Shown piece after piece: positions 16,608-25,223 of a stretch of 50,851 bases of DNA. The stretch is from the NCBI GenBank assembly GCA_022361155.1, contig JAKSBK010000307.1, positions 1 to 50,851 on the forward strand. The letters are read 5' to 3'. The stretch's first letter is position 1; every line of letters starts with the position of its first letter. A program made the translations under genes and the position numbers. The DNA comes from Pseudomonadota bacterium. GTDB taxonomy: Bacteria; Myxococcota_A; Polyangia; Polyangiales; JAKSBK01. The notes below the pieces were generated by a model. That model searched no databases and was not told the origin of the DNA. It was given only the letters and a program-made list of their open reading frames with translations.

Positions 16608-18523
16608 CCGCACCGGCCGCGTACACAGCAAAAGACATCGAAGTGCTCGAGGGGTTGGAGCCGGTGCGCAAGCGTCCGGCCATGTACATCGGCGGGGTCG
16701 ATGCGCGGGGCTACCATCAGCTGCTGTGGGAACTCTTGGACAATGCGGTGGATGAGGCCATCAACGGGCATGCGAAGAAGATCGAGGTGCAGCTGCATCC
16801 GGATCACAAGGGCGCAACGGTCGGCGACGACGGGCGCGGCATTCCCATCGACAAGCACCCCAAGTTCAAGAAGCCAGCGCTCGAGCTGATCCTCTGCACG
16901 CTTCACGCGGGTGGCAAGTTTCGGAATGCGAGCTATCAAGTGGCCGGTGGACTGCACGGAGTGGGATCGTCGGTCGTCAACGCGCTTTCGCAAGGGATGG
17001 ACGTAAACGTTCGCCGCCAGGGTCACGAATACCGGCAGAGCTTCTCTCGGGGCGCGCCGACCTCGAAGCTGAAGAAGCTTGCGGCGACGAAGCAGCGCGG
17101 CACGAGGATCGACTTCCGACCGGATCCGGAAATCTTCGGCAAGAAGATGGCCTTCGACGTTGCAAGGGTGCGCGACCGGCTCGAGGCCAAGGCCTATTTG
17201 CACAAAGGACTGAAGCTAGTCTTCGTCGATGGAGCCACGAACAAGCGCGAGCAGTTTTTTCACCCCGGCGGCATCGTGGATTTCTTGGGCAAGCTTGTGG
17301 CGGAGCGCGGCAAGGCCGCCATCCATCCCGCTGCGTTCACCCTGGAACGCAACGGGGACACCCGCATTGAATTGGCGCTGCAGTGGACGGAAGCGACAGA
17401 CGACGTTGTGAGGTCGTACGCCAACGGCATTCCGACGCCTTCGGGGGGGACGCACGAGAACGGCCTCAAGCAGGGTATCGGCAAGGCCATCCGCAACTAC
17501 ATGTTGACCCACAAGCTGTCTCCCAAAGGCGTCAGTGTCACGGCCGAGGACATTCGGGAGGGGCTGGTGGTCATCCTGAGCGTATATGTGCACGAACCGC
17601 AGTTTCAGGGTCAGACCAAGGACCGCTTGAACAACCCTGAAGTGTCGTCGCAGGTCGAGGGCACACTACGAACGGCGCTCGAGCAGTGGCTTCACGACAA
17701 CAGCAGCCTGGCGGAGGCCATCGTGGCCCGCATCATCGCGGCGGCCCGGGCGCGCGAAGCCAGTCGAGCCGCCAGCCAGCAGGTGCAGCGCAAGACGGCC
17801 GTCAGTCATCGACTGAACCTCCCGGGTAAACTTGCCGACTGCTCGAGCACCGATCCCAGCGTCAGCGAGCTCTTTCTGGTGGAGGGCGACAGCGCCGGTG
17901 GCAATGCGAAGCAGGGCCGGGATCGGACGACGCAAGCGATCCTGCCTCTGCGAGGCAAAGTGCTGAACGCCGAGCGGGCCAGCACTGCAGCCGTGCTTGG
18001 CAACCGCGAGCTTCAGGATGTGGTTTCTGTCTTGGGGTGTGGCGTCGGCAAGAGCTTCGACCTTACACGCCTCCGCTACGGTAGGATCTTTCTTTTGATG
18101 GATGCGGATTCCGATGGCTATCACATCTCGACGCTGCTCTTGACGTTCTTCTTCAGGCACCTGCCGGAGCTGATTCGGCGTGGTTACGTGTATCTCGCGC
18201 TGCCACCGCTCTATCGGATCGACGTGGGCAAGGAGACGCACTGGATCCTGGACGACGAGGAGAAGGATCGGCTGCTGTCACAGCTGGGCGAAGGCGCGAA
18301 GATCGATATCAGTCGCTTCAAGGGGCTTGGAGAGATGTCGGCGGCCGAGCTGAAACAGACGACGCTGGACCCGGGCCGGCGGCGCGCTCTTCGGGTCACC
18401 ATCGAAAGCGAGCTGGAGGCCGACCGGGCAGTCAACGCGCTCATGGGTCGCGATGCCTCGGAGCGTTACCGCTTTATCATGGAGCATGCGCCAGCCGTAC
18501 AGGCCGCGGAGCTCGACGTCTGA
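16604..18523 (+). CDS. parE: DNA topoisomerase IV subunit B
   Basis: ATPase subunit partnering ParC. The 639 residues start at GTG 16604 inside the parC stop. The GHKL ATPase shows [39 protein letters not shown] and the transducer [11 protein letters not shown]. The TOPRIM part has [17 protein letters not shown] and [19 protein letters not shown]; the metal-binding DxDxD is kept, although the usual sequence is DADVDGAH. The C-terminus has [13 protein letters not shown]. The length is typical of ParE and the short GyrB class. The direct partner parC upstream supports topoisomerase IV over gyrase. Confidence 0.92.
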   Translation: MTAPAAYTAKDIEVLEGLEPVRKRPAMYIGGVDARGYHQLLWELLDNAVDEAINGHAKKIEVQLHPDHKGATVGDDGRGIPIDKHPKFKKPALELILCTLHAGGKFRNASYQVAGGLHGVGSSVVNALSQGMDVNVRRQGHEYRQSFSRGAPTSKLKKLAATKQRGTRIDFRPDPEIFGKKMAFDVARVRDRLEAKAYLHKGLKLVFVDGATNKREQFFHPGGIVDFLGKLVAERGKAAIHPAAFTLERNGDTRIELALQWTEATDDVVRSYANGIPTPSGGTHENGLKQGIGKAIRNYMLTHKLSPKGVSVTAEDIREGLVVILSVYVHEPQFQGQTKDRLNNPEVSSQVEGTLRTALEQWLHDNSSLAEAIVARIIAAARAREASRAASQQVQRKTAVSHRLNLPGKLADCSSTDPSVSELFLVEGDSAGGNAKQGRDRTTQAILPLRGKVLNAERASTAAVLGNRELQDVVSVLGCGVGKSFDLTRLRYGRIFLLMDADSDGYHISTLLLTFFFRHLPELIRRGYVYLALPPLYRIDVGKETHWILDDEEKDRLLSQLGEGAKIDISRFKGLGEMSAAELKQTTLDPGRRRALRVTIESELEADRAVNALMGRDASERYRFIMEHAPAVQAAELDV

Positions 18524-18552
18524 CCCGGAAACTCCTGAAGCCTCTTGTGAGC

Positions 18553-18579
18553 CCGTGGCGGGCCAATCACCGGCCACGG
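18553..18579. terminator. Possible bidirectional terminator hairpin between parE and the vWA gene
   Basis: CCGTGGC and GCCACGG form a 7-bp perfect stem with a 13-base loop in the short gap between converging genes. No T-tract follows on either strand. Confidence 0.3.
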
Positions 18580-18607
18580 CAGCCGATCCGTGCCGCGAAC
18601 AGTCTCG

Positions 18608-20083
18608 CTACAACAGAATCACTCCACCGCAGGGGAACTCGACGTCGACAAGGGCACCACCTCGCTGCAGGGTGTCGCAAGCGGCGCCGTGAACTGTCAC
18701 GGTGCTCGGGGTCGTGAGGGTCCAGCCGTTCGGGTCGTTGCACAGCAGCGTCTGGCCGTTGAGTATCACGGTACCTTCGCAGGGATTCGGCGACACGACC
18801 TGGCCGTCGAGCTTGATCTCACAGGTGACCGCGCCTCCGATGATGGCACGCAGGGCCGCGTGCAAAGCGGCGTCGCGCAGCGGGTTGAAGTAATTGAGCG
18901 GCATCGGCGAGTCGGACGGTAGCCCGGAGCCGATGTTCGCAACACGCTTCAGGTGCTGGGTGCGCTGCTGGTCACCGGGACCTGCAAGCTCGATCACAAA
19001 GGTCTGAATGCCCAGCGAGTAGGCACGCTCGATCTCGGCCTCGACGCCGTCGAAATCGGGGTCCTGGACGTTGGCGCAGCCGGGTGGCATCTGCTCGGGC
19101 CGATGGCCGCACTTGCACGGAGCCCCCGGCAAGGGTAGTACCGGTAGCTGTCCCAGGGCCGGTGCCGTGTTGCAGGTGGGTGCCCGGCGCAGGCAGGGAT
19201 GTGGCTTGCCATCCGTGGCCAGCAAGAAGATCACGGGGTGCTTGAGGCTGTCGGGACCGATCGCGTGCCCCACGTGGCCAAGCTGGAGCATCTTGTCGAT
19301 GGAATCGGTGATGGCCTCTCGGGTCGGCGTGGAACCGCTCGGCTGGTGTCTGGTGTATTCGCTGTGAAGAGCGAAGTACTGGCCCGTGGCAGGCGGCATC
19401 CAGGTCAAGTCGGGGCAGTGGGGCGAGGACGAGTCGTCGGTGTAGATCTGCAGCGCGAACTCGATGTTATACTGAAACTCGTTGAAGAGACTGTGGTTGG
19501 TCGGATTGGGGTTCAACGCCAACGGGCCCACGAGCTCCTTGCGCAGGATGTCCCAGCGCGACCCCGAATTCTCGAGGTTCTCGTCGAGCGGATCCCTCAT
19601 GCTTCCGCTCTGGTCCACGATCGCGACGACGATCGGCGTGACCGGCTCTGCATTGACGGCGACCGCATGGCATTGGCCGGGTGGCCCAGCCGGTGCGTGG
19701 CTGCCCACCACGCCGCCATCGAAGCCCACGGCCTGCCCGGTGCCGGTTCCCACGTGTCCGGTACCCGTACCGGGCAGCGGTGCGGGGCAGCGGCCGTTGC
19801 TCAGGCACAGCTGCCCGTCAAGACACGATGCGCCCTGCTGGCAGTCCTTGGTGCACGTGCCATCGTGGCCGCAATACAGACCCGCAGCGCAGCGGGTCGC
19901 CGACATGCCTCCGCACTGCGTTCCGCAGTGGGGATCACCTGGCGCGCAGCCCGAACCGGGGGGCGTGATGTGGGGGCCCGGCACGACGCCAGAGGCGGCC
20001 GAACGCGACTTGTTGTTGGAGCAGCCCGCCAACGCCGCCAGCGAGCCGAGCACGATCAGCGTTCTGAGCAATCCAGCCCTCAT
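18608..20083 (-). CDS. von Willebrand factor A domain lipoprotein with Cys-rich N-terminal region
   Basis: A 491-residue exported protein. The start chosen is ATG 20083, giving MRAGLLRTLIVLGSLAALAGC, a strong lipoprotein signal, with GGAGG about 9 bases upstream; longer in-frame starts would bury it. Residues about 30-100 are Cys-rich (ARCAAGLYCGHDGTC, DCQQGASCLDGQLC), like the defensin-like knots of myxobacterial surface lipoproteins. The vWA domain (about 150-400) has the MIDAS motif DQSGSM, a Thr in STPTREAI and Asp in LLATDGKPHPC, so it probably binds a divalent metal and a protein partner. The C-terminus adds a small Cys-containing beta domain (CEIKLDGQVV, TLLCNDPNGW). The partner is unknown. 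Confidence 0.82.
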   Translation of the reverse strand: MRAGLLRTLIVLGSLAALAGCSNNKSRSAASGVVPGPHITPPGSGCAPGDPHCGTQCGGMSATRCAAGLYCGHDGTCTKDCQQGASCLDGQLCLSNGRCPAPLPGTGTGHVGTGTGQAVGFDGGVVGSHAPAGPPGQCHAVAVNAEPVTPIVVAIVDQSGSMRDPLDENLENSGSRWDILRKELVGPLALNPNPTNHSLFNEFQYNIEFALQIYTDDSSSPHCPDLTWMPPATGQYFALHSEYTRHQPSGSTPTREAITDSIDKMLQLGHVGHAIGPDSLKHPVIFLLATDGKPHPCLRRAPTCNTAPALGQLPVLPLPGAPCKCGHRPEQMPPGCANVQDPDFDGVEAEIERAYSLGIQTFVIELAGPGDQQRTQHLKRVANIGSGLPSDSPMPLNYFNPLRDAALHAALRAIIGGAVTCEIKLDGQVVSPNPCEGTVILNGQTLLCNDPNGWTLTTPSTVTVHGAACDTLQRGGALVDVEFPCGGVILL

Positions 20084-20206
20084 GGCCACAGCCTCCATGG
20101 ATATATCTAGTATCAATAGAAATATGGGCTGAAACTCGCGCAATCGCAAGCATTCGTACACGGCAGGAGGTCTTGGTGCCCTGAATTTGCACAGTTTTTT
20201 GCCTGG

Positions 20207-20236
20207 CTTGGGCCCATCAGACTTGGGCCCATCAGA
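20207..20236. repeat. 15-base tandem duplication in the gap between the vWA and icmF genes
   Basis: CTTGGGCCCATCAGA occurs twice head to tail. A second pair, TTCGGCGCCCTGG, lies at 20252-20264 and 20268-20280. The gap 20084-20352 otherwise shows no gene. Confidence 0.7.
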
Positions 20237-20352
20237 CACCGGTCTCCGCGCTTCGGCGCCCTGGTGGTTCGGCGCCCTGGAGCCGGGTCGACTGGCGAGG
20301 CCCTCGGTCTGGCTTGTCGGCTGGTCTCGGCGGGCGGCCGTAATGGCCCAGG

Positions 20353-23300
20353 CTACATGGCGCGCCGATAGCGACCGCCAATCTGGAAAAGCGCGTCGGA
20401 GATCTGGCCCAGGCTGGCGTGCTTGACCGTCTCCATCAGTTCGCCAAAGACGTTGTCGCCCGTGCGCCCAACGGACTTCAGGCGCTCAAGCGCCGGGCCG
20501 CTGGTGCTCCTGTGCCGCCCGTGAAAGGCCTTCAGGTTCTCGAGCTGAGCCTGTTTCTCCTCGTCGCTCGAGCGCATGATCTCCCGGGGGCGTGCAGGTG
20601 CGGTGCTCGTGCTCTTGGCCTCGAAGGTATTGACTCCGATCACCGGCAGCTCGCCGCTGTGCTTGAGCGACTCGTAGTAGAGGCTCTCCTCTTGGATCCT
20701 GCTGCGCTGGTACAGGGTCTCCATCGCACCGAGCACCCCCCCTCGGGCGGAAAGCCGTTCGAACTCGTCGAGCACGGCCTCCTCCACGGTATCGGTCAGC
20801 CGCTCGATCACGTACGAGCCCTGCAACGGGTTTTCGCATTTGCCGAGCCCTAGCTCACGCTGGATGATGAGCTGGATGGCGAGGGCGCGCCGCACCGATT
20901 CCTCGGTCGGCGTGGTCACGGCTTCGTCGTAGGCGTTCGTGTGCAGGCTGTTGCAGTGGTCTTGCAGCGCCATCAGCGCTTGCAGCGTGGTTCGAATGTC
21001 GTTGAAGGCCATCTCCTGGGCGTGCAGCGAACGACCCGAAGTCTGCACGTGGTACTTGAGCTTCTGGCTGCGCTCGGAGGCGGCGTAGCGGTCGCGCATC
21101 GCGATGGACCAGATGCGCCGTGCCACCCTGCCGATGACGTTGTACTCGGCGTCGAGCCCGTTGCTGAAGAAGAACGAGAAGTTGGGAGCGAAGCCATCGA
21201 CCGGCATTCCACGGGCCAGGTAGTACTCACAGTAGGTGAAGCCGTTGGCTAGGGTGAGCGCGAGCTGGGTGATCGGATTGGCTCCGGCTTCGGCGATGTG
21301 GTAGCCGGAGACCGAGACCGAGTAGAAGTTGCGGACTCCTTGCTCGACGAAGTGGGCCTGCATGTCGCCCATGAGCTTGAGCGCGAAATCGGTGGAGAAG
21401 ATGCAGGTGTTCTGCGCCTGATCTTCCTTGAGGATGTCGGCTTGCACGGTGCCACGTACTTGTTTGAGCACGTCGGCCTTGATGCGCCCGTAGGTCTCCC
21501 GGTCGACCACCTGATCCCCGCTTATGCCCAAAAGACCAAGGCCGAGACCGGTGTGCTGCTTCGGCAGCTCGCCCCGGTACGACGGCAAGCTCGCGCCCTG
21601 CGCGGCGCGGGAGCGGGCCTCTTCCAGCTTGCCCTGGCTGCGCAGGTGCCTTTCTACCTGCTGGTCGATGGCCGCGTTGAGAAAGAAGGCCAGCAGCATC
21701 GGTGCGGGACCGTTGATCGTCATGGACACGGAGGTCTTGGGGTCGCACAGATCAAAGCCGGAGTAGAGCCTCTTGGCGTCGTCGAGGGTACACACCGACA
21801 CGCCGGAGTTGCCAACCTTGCCGTAGATGTCCGGCCGCAGGTGGGGATCGCACCCGTATAAGGTCACGCTGTCGAAGGCGGTGGAAAGGCGCGCGGCGGA
21901 CTGGCCCCGGGCAAGGTAATGAAAGCGGCGGTTCGTGCGCTCGGGACCTCCCTCGCCGGCAAACATGCGGGCCGGTTCCTCGCCTTCGCGCTTGAAAGGG
22001 AAGACCCCCGCCGTGAAAGGGAAGCGTCCAGGCAGGTTCTCCATGCGCAGGAAGCGCACGAGCTCACCCCATTCGCGGGTCTGTGGAAGCGCTACCTTGG
22101 GCAGCTGGGAGTGCGACAGCGTTTCGACGTTGTTCGACACACGGAGGGTGCGCTTCCGTACCCTGTACGTCTGCTCGTCGGTCTGATAGCGCTCCAGCGT
22201 TTGCGGCCAGTCTTGCAGCTGCTCGAGGACGTCTTTATCGAGCCTGCGGCAGGCGGAGTCGTAGCGGCGACGCAGCAACGCGGTCGCCTCGGCATTCGTG
22301 CACGCGGTACCCTTGCTCCCGCCCGCGTCCCCGGTTCGGGGCGGCGCGCCCTTCGACTCTGGGCGCCGGAGCGTGCGCTGCGCCTGCAAGAGCTCCGCGT
22401 CCATGGGTGGCTCCGCGTCCATGGGTGGCTCCGCGTCCATGGGTGGCTCCGTGTCCAGGCGTTCAAGTGCCGAAATGGCGCGCTCCAGCCCGTACGCCTG
22501 CGAGGCGTGCTCCGCCTGTTCGCGAGTCCTTTTCCGGTAATCGCGCACGCTGGCCGCGATCTCCGCCAGGTAGCGCACCCGGTCGTCGGGAATCAGCTTC
22601 GGGGCCGGCCGCGACACGCTCTCGCTGCGCAGCGCGGGCGGGCGGAACCCGGTCCATCCTGCCTCGGCCAGACGCTGCCGGAGCGCGCTGTAGATCCGCT
22701 CCAAGCCGGCGTCGTTCCAGTGGCTCGCCACGCAGCCGAAGACCGGAATCGAGCCGTCCGGCGGCGACGGCTGCCCGTGGTTGCGCTTCCACTGTTTGCG
22801 AACGTCGCGCAGGGCGTCCTCGGCTCCCTGCCGGTCGCACTTGTTCACGACAACCATGTCGGCAAGCTCCAGCATGTCGATCTTCTCGAGTTGGGATGGA
22901 GCGCCGTATTCGGGGGTCATCACGTACAGGGACAGGTCCGCCTGATCGATGATCTCGGAATCGCTTTGGCCGATACCTGCGGTTTCCACCACGACCAGAT
23001 CGTAGCCGGAAGCCTGCAACACGAGCACGGCATCGCGGGCGGCGTCGGAGAGCGCAAGGTGTGCCTGGCGGGTGGCGAGCGAGCGCACGTACACGTGGCG
23101 CCCGTGGATCGCATTCATGCGCAACCGGTCGCCAAGCAATGCTCCGCCCGAGCGGCGACGACTGGGGTCGATGAGCACGATCGCGAGCTTCCGATCGGGC
23201 AGGTCGCGCCGGAAGCGCAGCACGAGCTCATCGAGCAGGCTCGATTTTCCAGCGCCGCCAGGCCCAGTGAGGCCAACCACGGGCGCAGGTCGAGCGCCGG

Positions 23301-23889
23301 CTCGGCGCTGCAGGCGTTCGCGCAGCTTGGCGAGCTCCTTGTTGGGTCCCCTTCGGGCCTCCAGCCAGCTGATCAGGCGACCAACGATCAGGGGCTCGGC
23401 TGCCGATGGCTCGGCGCCGGGTGCGGGGTCGGGTCGGGGGTTCGAGGCGCAGTCATCGAGGATCGACCGGATCATTCCCTTGAGGCCCATGGTGCGGCCG
23501 TCTTCCGGGCTGAATATGCGGGCGACGCCGTAAGCTTGAAGCTCCTCGATTTCACTCGGCAGGATGGTGCCACCGCCGCCGCCGTACACGCGAATGTGGC
23601 CGGCCTGCTGATCGCGCAGTCGATCTACGAGGTAGCGAAAGAACTCCATGTGGCCGCCCTGGTACGACGACACGGCCACGGCATGTGCGTCTTCCTCGAT
23701 CGCCGCCTCGACCACATCGTCCACGGAGCGATCGTGACCGAGATGGATAACCTCGGCGCCCGAGGACTGCAGCAGGCGGCGCATGATATTGATCGCGGCG
23801 TCGTGGCCGTCGAAAAGCGATGCCGCGGTCACGACCCTAACCGGTTCATGCGCGGCGTTAGCCGCTGCGACTGCCGAAAGCGAGGTCAT
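20353..23889 (-). CDS. icmF: Fused isobutyryl-CoA mutase (B12-dependent, with G-protein chaperone domain)
   Basis: Adenosylcobalamin enzyme interconverting isobutyryl-CoA and n-butyryl-CoA, with its own GTPase chaperone built in. At 1178 residues it is slightly longer than usual. Order: B12-binding domain (about 15-150, SLFDGHDAAINIM with the cobalt-ligating His29); MeaB-like GTPase (about 190-430, P-loop TGPGGAGKSS, ETAGIGQSDSEI, NKCDRQGAEDAL); linker; mutase barrel (from about 590, VCTLDDAKRLYSGFDLCDP, VSVSGYHIAEAGANP, ENPLQGSYVIE). ATG 23889 has GGAGG seven bases upstream; the frame extends beyond it without homology. The linker holds three perfect 18-base repeats. Related pivalyl- or 2-hydroxyisobutyryl-CoA mutases cannot be excluded, because the specificity residues were not aligned. 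It is divergent from rlmN. Confidence 0.9.
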   Translation of the reverse strand: MTSLSAVAAANAAHEPVRVVTAASLFDGHDAAINIMRRLLQSSGAEVIHLGHDRSVDDVVEAAIEEDAHAVAVSSYQGGHMEFFRYLVDRLRDQQAGHIRVYGGGGGTILPSEIEELQAYGVARIFSPEDGRTMGLKGMIRSILDDCASNPRPDPAPGAEPSAAEPLIVGRLISWLEARRGPNKELAKLRERLQRRAGARPAPVVGLTGPGGAGKSSLLDELVLRFRRDLPDRKLAIVLIDPSRRRSGGALLGDRLRMNAIHGRHVYVRSLATRQAHLALSDAARDAVLVLQASGYDLVVVETAGIGQSDSEIIDQADLSLYVMTPEYGAPSQLEKIDMLELADMVVVNKCDRQGAEDALRDVRKQWKRNHGQPSPPDGSIPVFGCVASHWNDAGLERIYSALRQRLAEAGWTGFRPPALRSESVSRPAPKLIPDDRVRYLAEIAASVRDYRKRTREQAEHASQAYGLERAISALERLDTEPPMDAEPPMDAEPPMDAELLQAQRTLRRPESKGAPPRTGDAGGSKGTACTNAEATALLRRRYDSACRRLDKDVLEQLQDWPQTLERYQTDEQTYRVRKRTLRVSNNVETLSHSQLPKVALPQTREWGELVRFLRMENLPGRFPFTAGVFPFKREGEEPARMFAGEGGPERTNRRFHYLARGQSAARLSTAFDSVTLYGCDPHLRPDIYGKVGNSGVSVCTLDDAKRLYSGFDLCDPKTSVSMTINGPAPMLLAFFLNAAIDQQVERHLRSQGKLEEARSRAAQGASLPSYRGELPKQHTGLGLGLLGISGDQVVDRETYGRIKADVLKQVRGTVQADILKEDQAQNTCIFSTDFALKLMGDMQAHFVEQGVRNFYSVSVSGYHIAEAGANPITQLALTLANGFTYCEYYLARGMPVDGFAPNFSFFFSNGLDAEYNVIGRVARRIWSIAMRDRYAASERSQKLKYHVQTSGRSLHAQEMAFNDIRTTLQALMALQDHCNSLHTNAYDEAVTTPTEESVRRALAIQLIIQRELGLGKCENPLQGSYVIERLTDTVEEAVLDEFERLSARGGVLGAMETLYQRSRIQEESLYYESLKHSGELPVIGVNTFEAKSTSTAPARPREIMRSSDEEKQAQLENLKAFHGRHRSTSGPALERLKSVGRTGDNVFGELMETVKHASLGQISDALFQIGGRYRRAM
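22393..22446. repeat. 18-base minisatellite inside icmF
   Basis: Three perfect copies of CTCCGCGTCCATGGGTGG plus a decayed fourth from 22447. In the protein they give repeated Met-Asp-Ala-Glu-Pro-Pro in the linker between the GTPase and mutase domains, near residue 490. The unit is a multiple of three, so copy-number changes keep the frame. Confidence 0.9.
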
Positions 23890-24026
23890 GGGCCAGCCTC
23901 CGAGGTCTTCGAAGCGTTGCTGAACATGCTGCCAGTTGACGTTAACTGGCGGCCAGGCGCTTTGCAAGGACGCGCTCGGCGCCGGGGCGTTTTGCCAGCG
24001 CCGACGTGGTAGCACAGGATATTGCC

Positions 24027-25223
24027 ATGCTCGTCGCATCCGCGTTGCCGGCGCCCGCTTCGTTGCTGGAGTACCTTCCCGAGGAGTGGGAGCGCCTCAT
24101 GCACGAGTGGGGTCAGCCTGCATACAGGGCCAAACAGATCTTTGGCTGGCTTCATCGAAAGGGCATCTTCGAGCCCGACCGTATGAGCAACTTGCCCCCG
24201 CCTGTGCGCGAGCGGCTTCGCGAGCAGGGGCTCAAGTCACCGCTATCGCTTGAGCGCGCGCATGCCGGTGAGGACGAAACGAGCAAGCTGCTGTTTCGGC
24301 TCGACGACGGGCAAGCGATCGAAAGCGTACTGATGCCCCACGCGGCTTCGGGCAGTCCGGGTGCAGTGACGCTGTGCGTGTCATCGCAGGTAGGTTGCGC
24401 CATGGGCTGCGTCTTCTGCGCTTCGGGTTTGTCTGGGCTCAAGCGGCAACTTGCAGCAGCCGAGATCCTCGGACAGGTGTTGTGTGCACCGGCGGCAGGG
24501 GCGTCAGGCGGGCGGCTCAGGCGTCGGGGTGCAGGGTCGGGCGGGATGGATCGGAATCGAAGCGGCGAAGTTGTCTTGCCCCGCCGCCCTAGAGGGCTCG
24601 TCTTCATGGGAATGGGAGAACCGCTGCACAACTACGGCAACCTGGCTCGCGCCCTGCTGCTGCTGACGCATCCCGAGGGGATGGCGTTTCCCTTTCGCGC
24701 CATGACCGTATCCACGAGTGGTTTGGCCCCGGAGATCAGGCGTCTCGGGCGCGATTTCGAGGGCAGGGTGCAGTTGGCTGTCTCCCTGCATGCAGCCGAC
24801 GATGAGACACGCTCTCGGCTGGTGCCGCTCAATCGCCGCTATCCGATCGAGGTGCTGGTGGAGGCCATGCGTTCTTACCCGGTGCCAAGGCGTGGTCACC
24901 TGACCGTGGAGTACACCCTCATCAAAGGGACCAACGCGTCGCTGTCGGATGCACGTCGCCTGGCCCGGCTGCTGCGCGGAATGCGGGTGCGGGTGAATCT
25001 AATACCCATGAACCCAGTCGAGGGCAGCCGCCTGCGTGCGCCTGATCAGGGCAGCATCGCACGCTTCCAGAACGAGCTGCGCAGTGCCGGTTTACGCGTT
25101 TTCGTGCGGCGCCGGCGAGGGGATCGCGTTGCTGCGGCGTGCGGCCAACTCGCCCTGCGCCCGGAGCTGCAGCGCCTCACCTCGCCAAGGGCCTTGCAGG
25201 CACAGCATCCGCTCGAGGGTTAG
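24027..25223 (+). CDS. rlmN: Dual-specificity rRNA/tRNA adenine-C2 methyltransferase (radical SAM)
   Basis: Methylates A2503 of 23S rRNA and A37 of some tRNAs. The 398-residue protein has the N-terminal helical domain (YRAKQIFGWLHRKGI), the radical-SAM CX3CX2C in CAMGCVFCASG, VFMGMGEPLHNYGNL, AVSLHAADDETRS, VEYTLIKGTN, VNLIPMNPVEGS and the catalytic C-terminal Cys in AAACGQLA. Between EILGQVL and GLVFMGMG lies a Gly/Arg-rich insert of about 35 residues that most RlmN proteins lack. ATG 24027 is preferred over an in-frame GTG at 24006; neither has a strong ribosome-binding site. The stop overlaps the next gene's GTG (TAGTG). Confidence 0.92.
   Translation: MLVASALPAPASLLEYLPEEWERLMHEWGQPAYRAKQIFGWLHRKGIFEPDRMSNLPPPVRERLREQGLKSPLSLERAHAGEDETSKLLFRLDDGQAIESVLMPHAASGSPGAVTLCVSSQVGCAMGCVFCASGLSGLKRQLAAAEILGQVLCAPAAGASGGRLRRRGAGSGGMDRNRSGEVVLPRRPRGLVFMGMGEPLHNYGNLARALLLLTHPEGMAFPFRAMTVSTSGLAPEIRRLGRDFEGRVQLAVSLHAADDETRSRLVPLNRRYPIEVLVEAMRSYPVPRRGHLTVEYTLIKGTNASLSDARRLARLLRGMRVRVNLIPMNPVEGSRLRAPDQGSIARFQNELRSAGLRVFVRRRRGDRVAAACGQLALRPELQRLTSPRALQAQHPLEG

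Noticed and set aside
21919-24012. Long open frame of about 697 codons on the plus strand opposite icmF
   Set aside because: It mirrors a gene with clear conserved motifs, has a composition typical of antisense frames in GC-rich DNA and matches no family.
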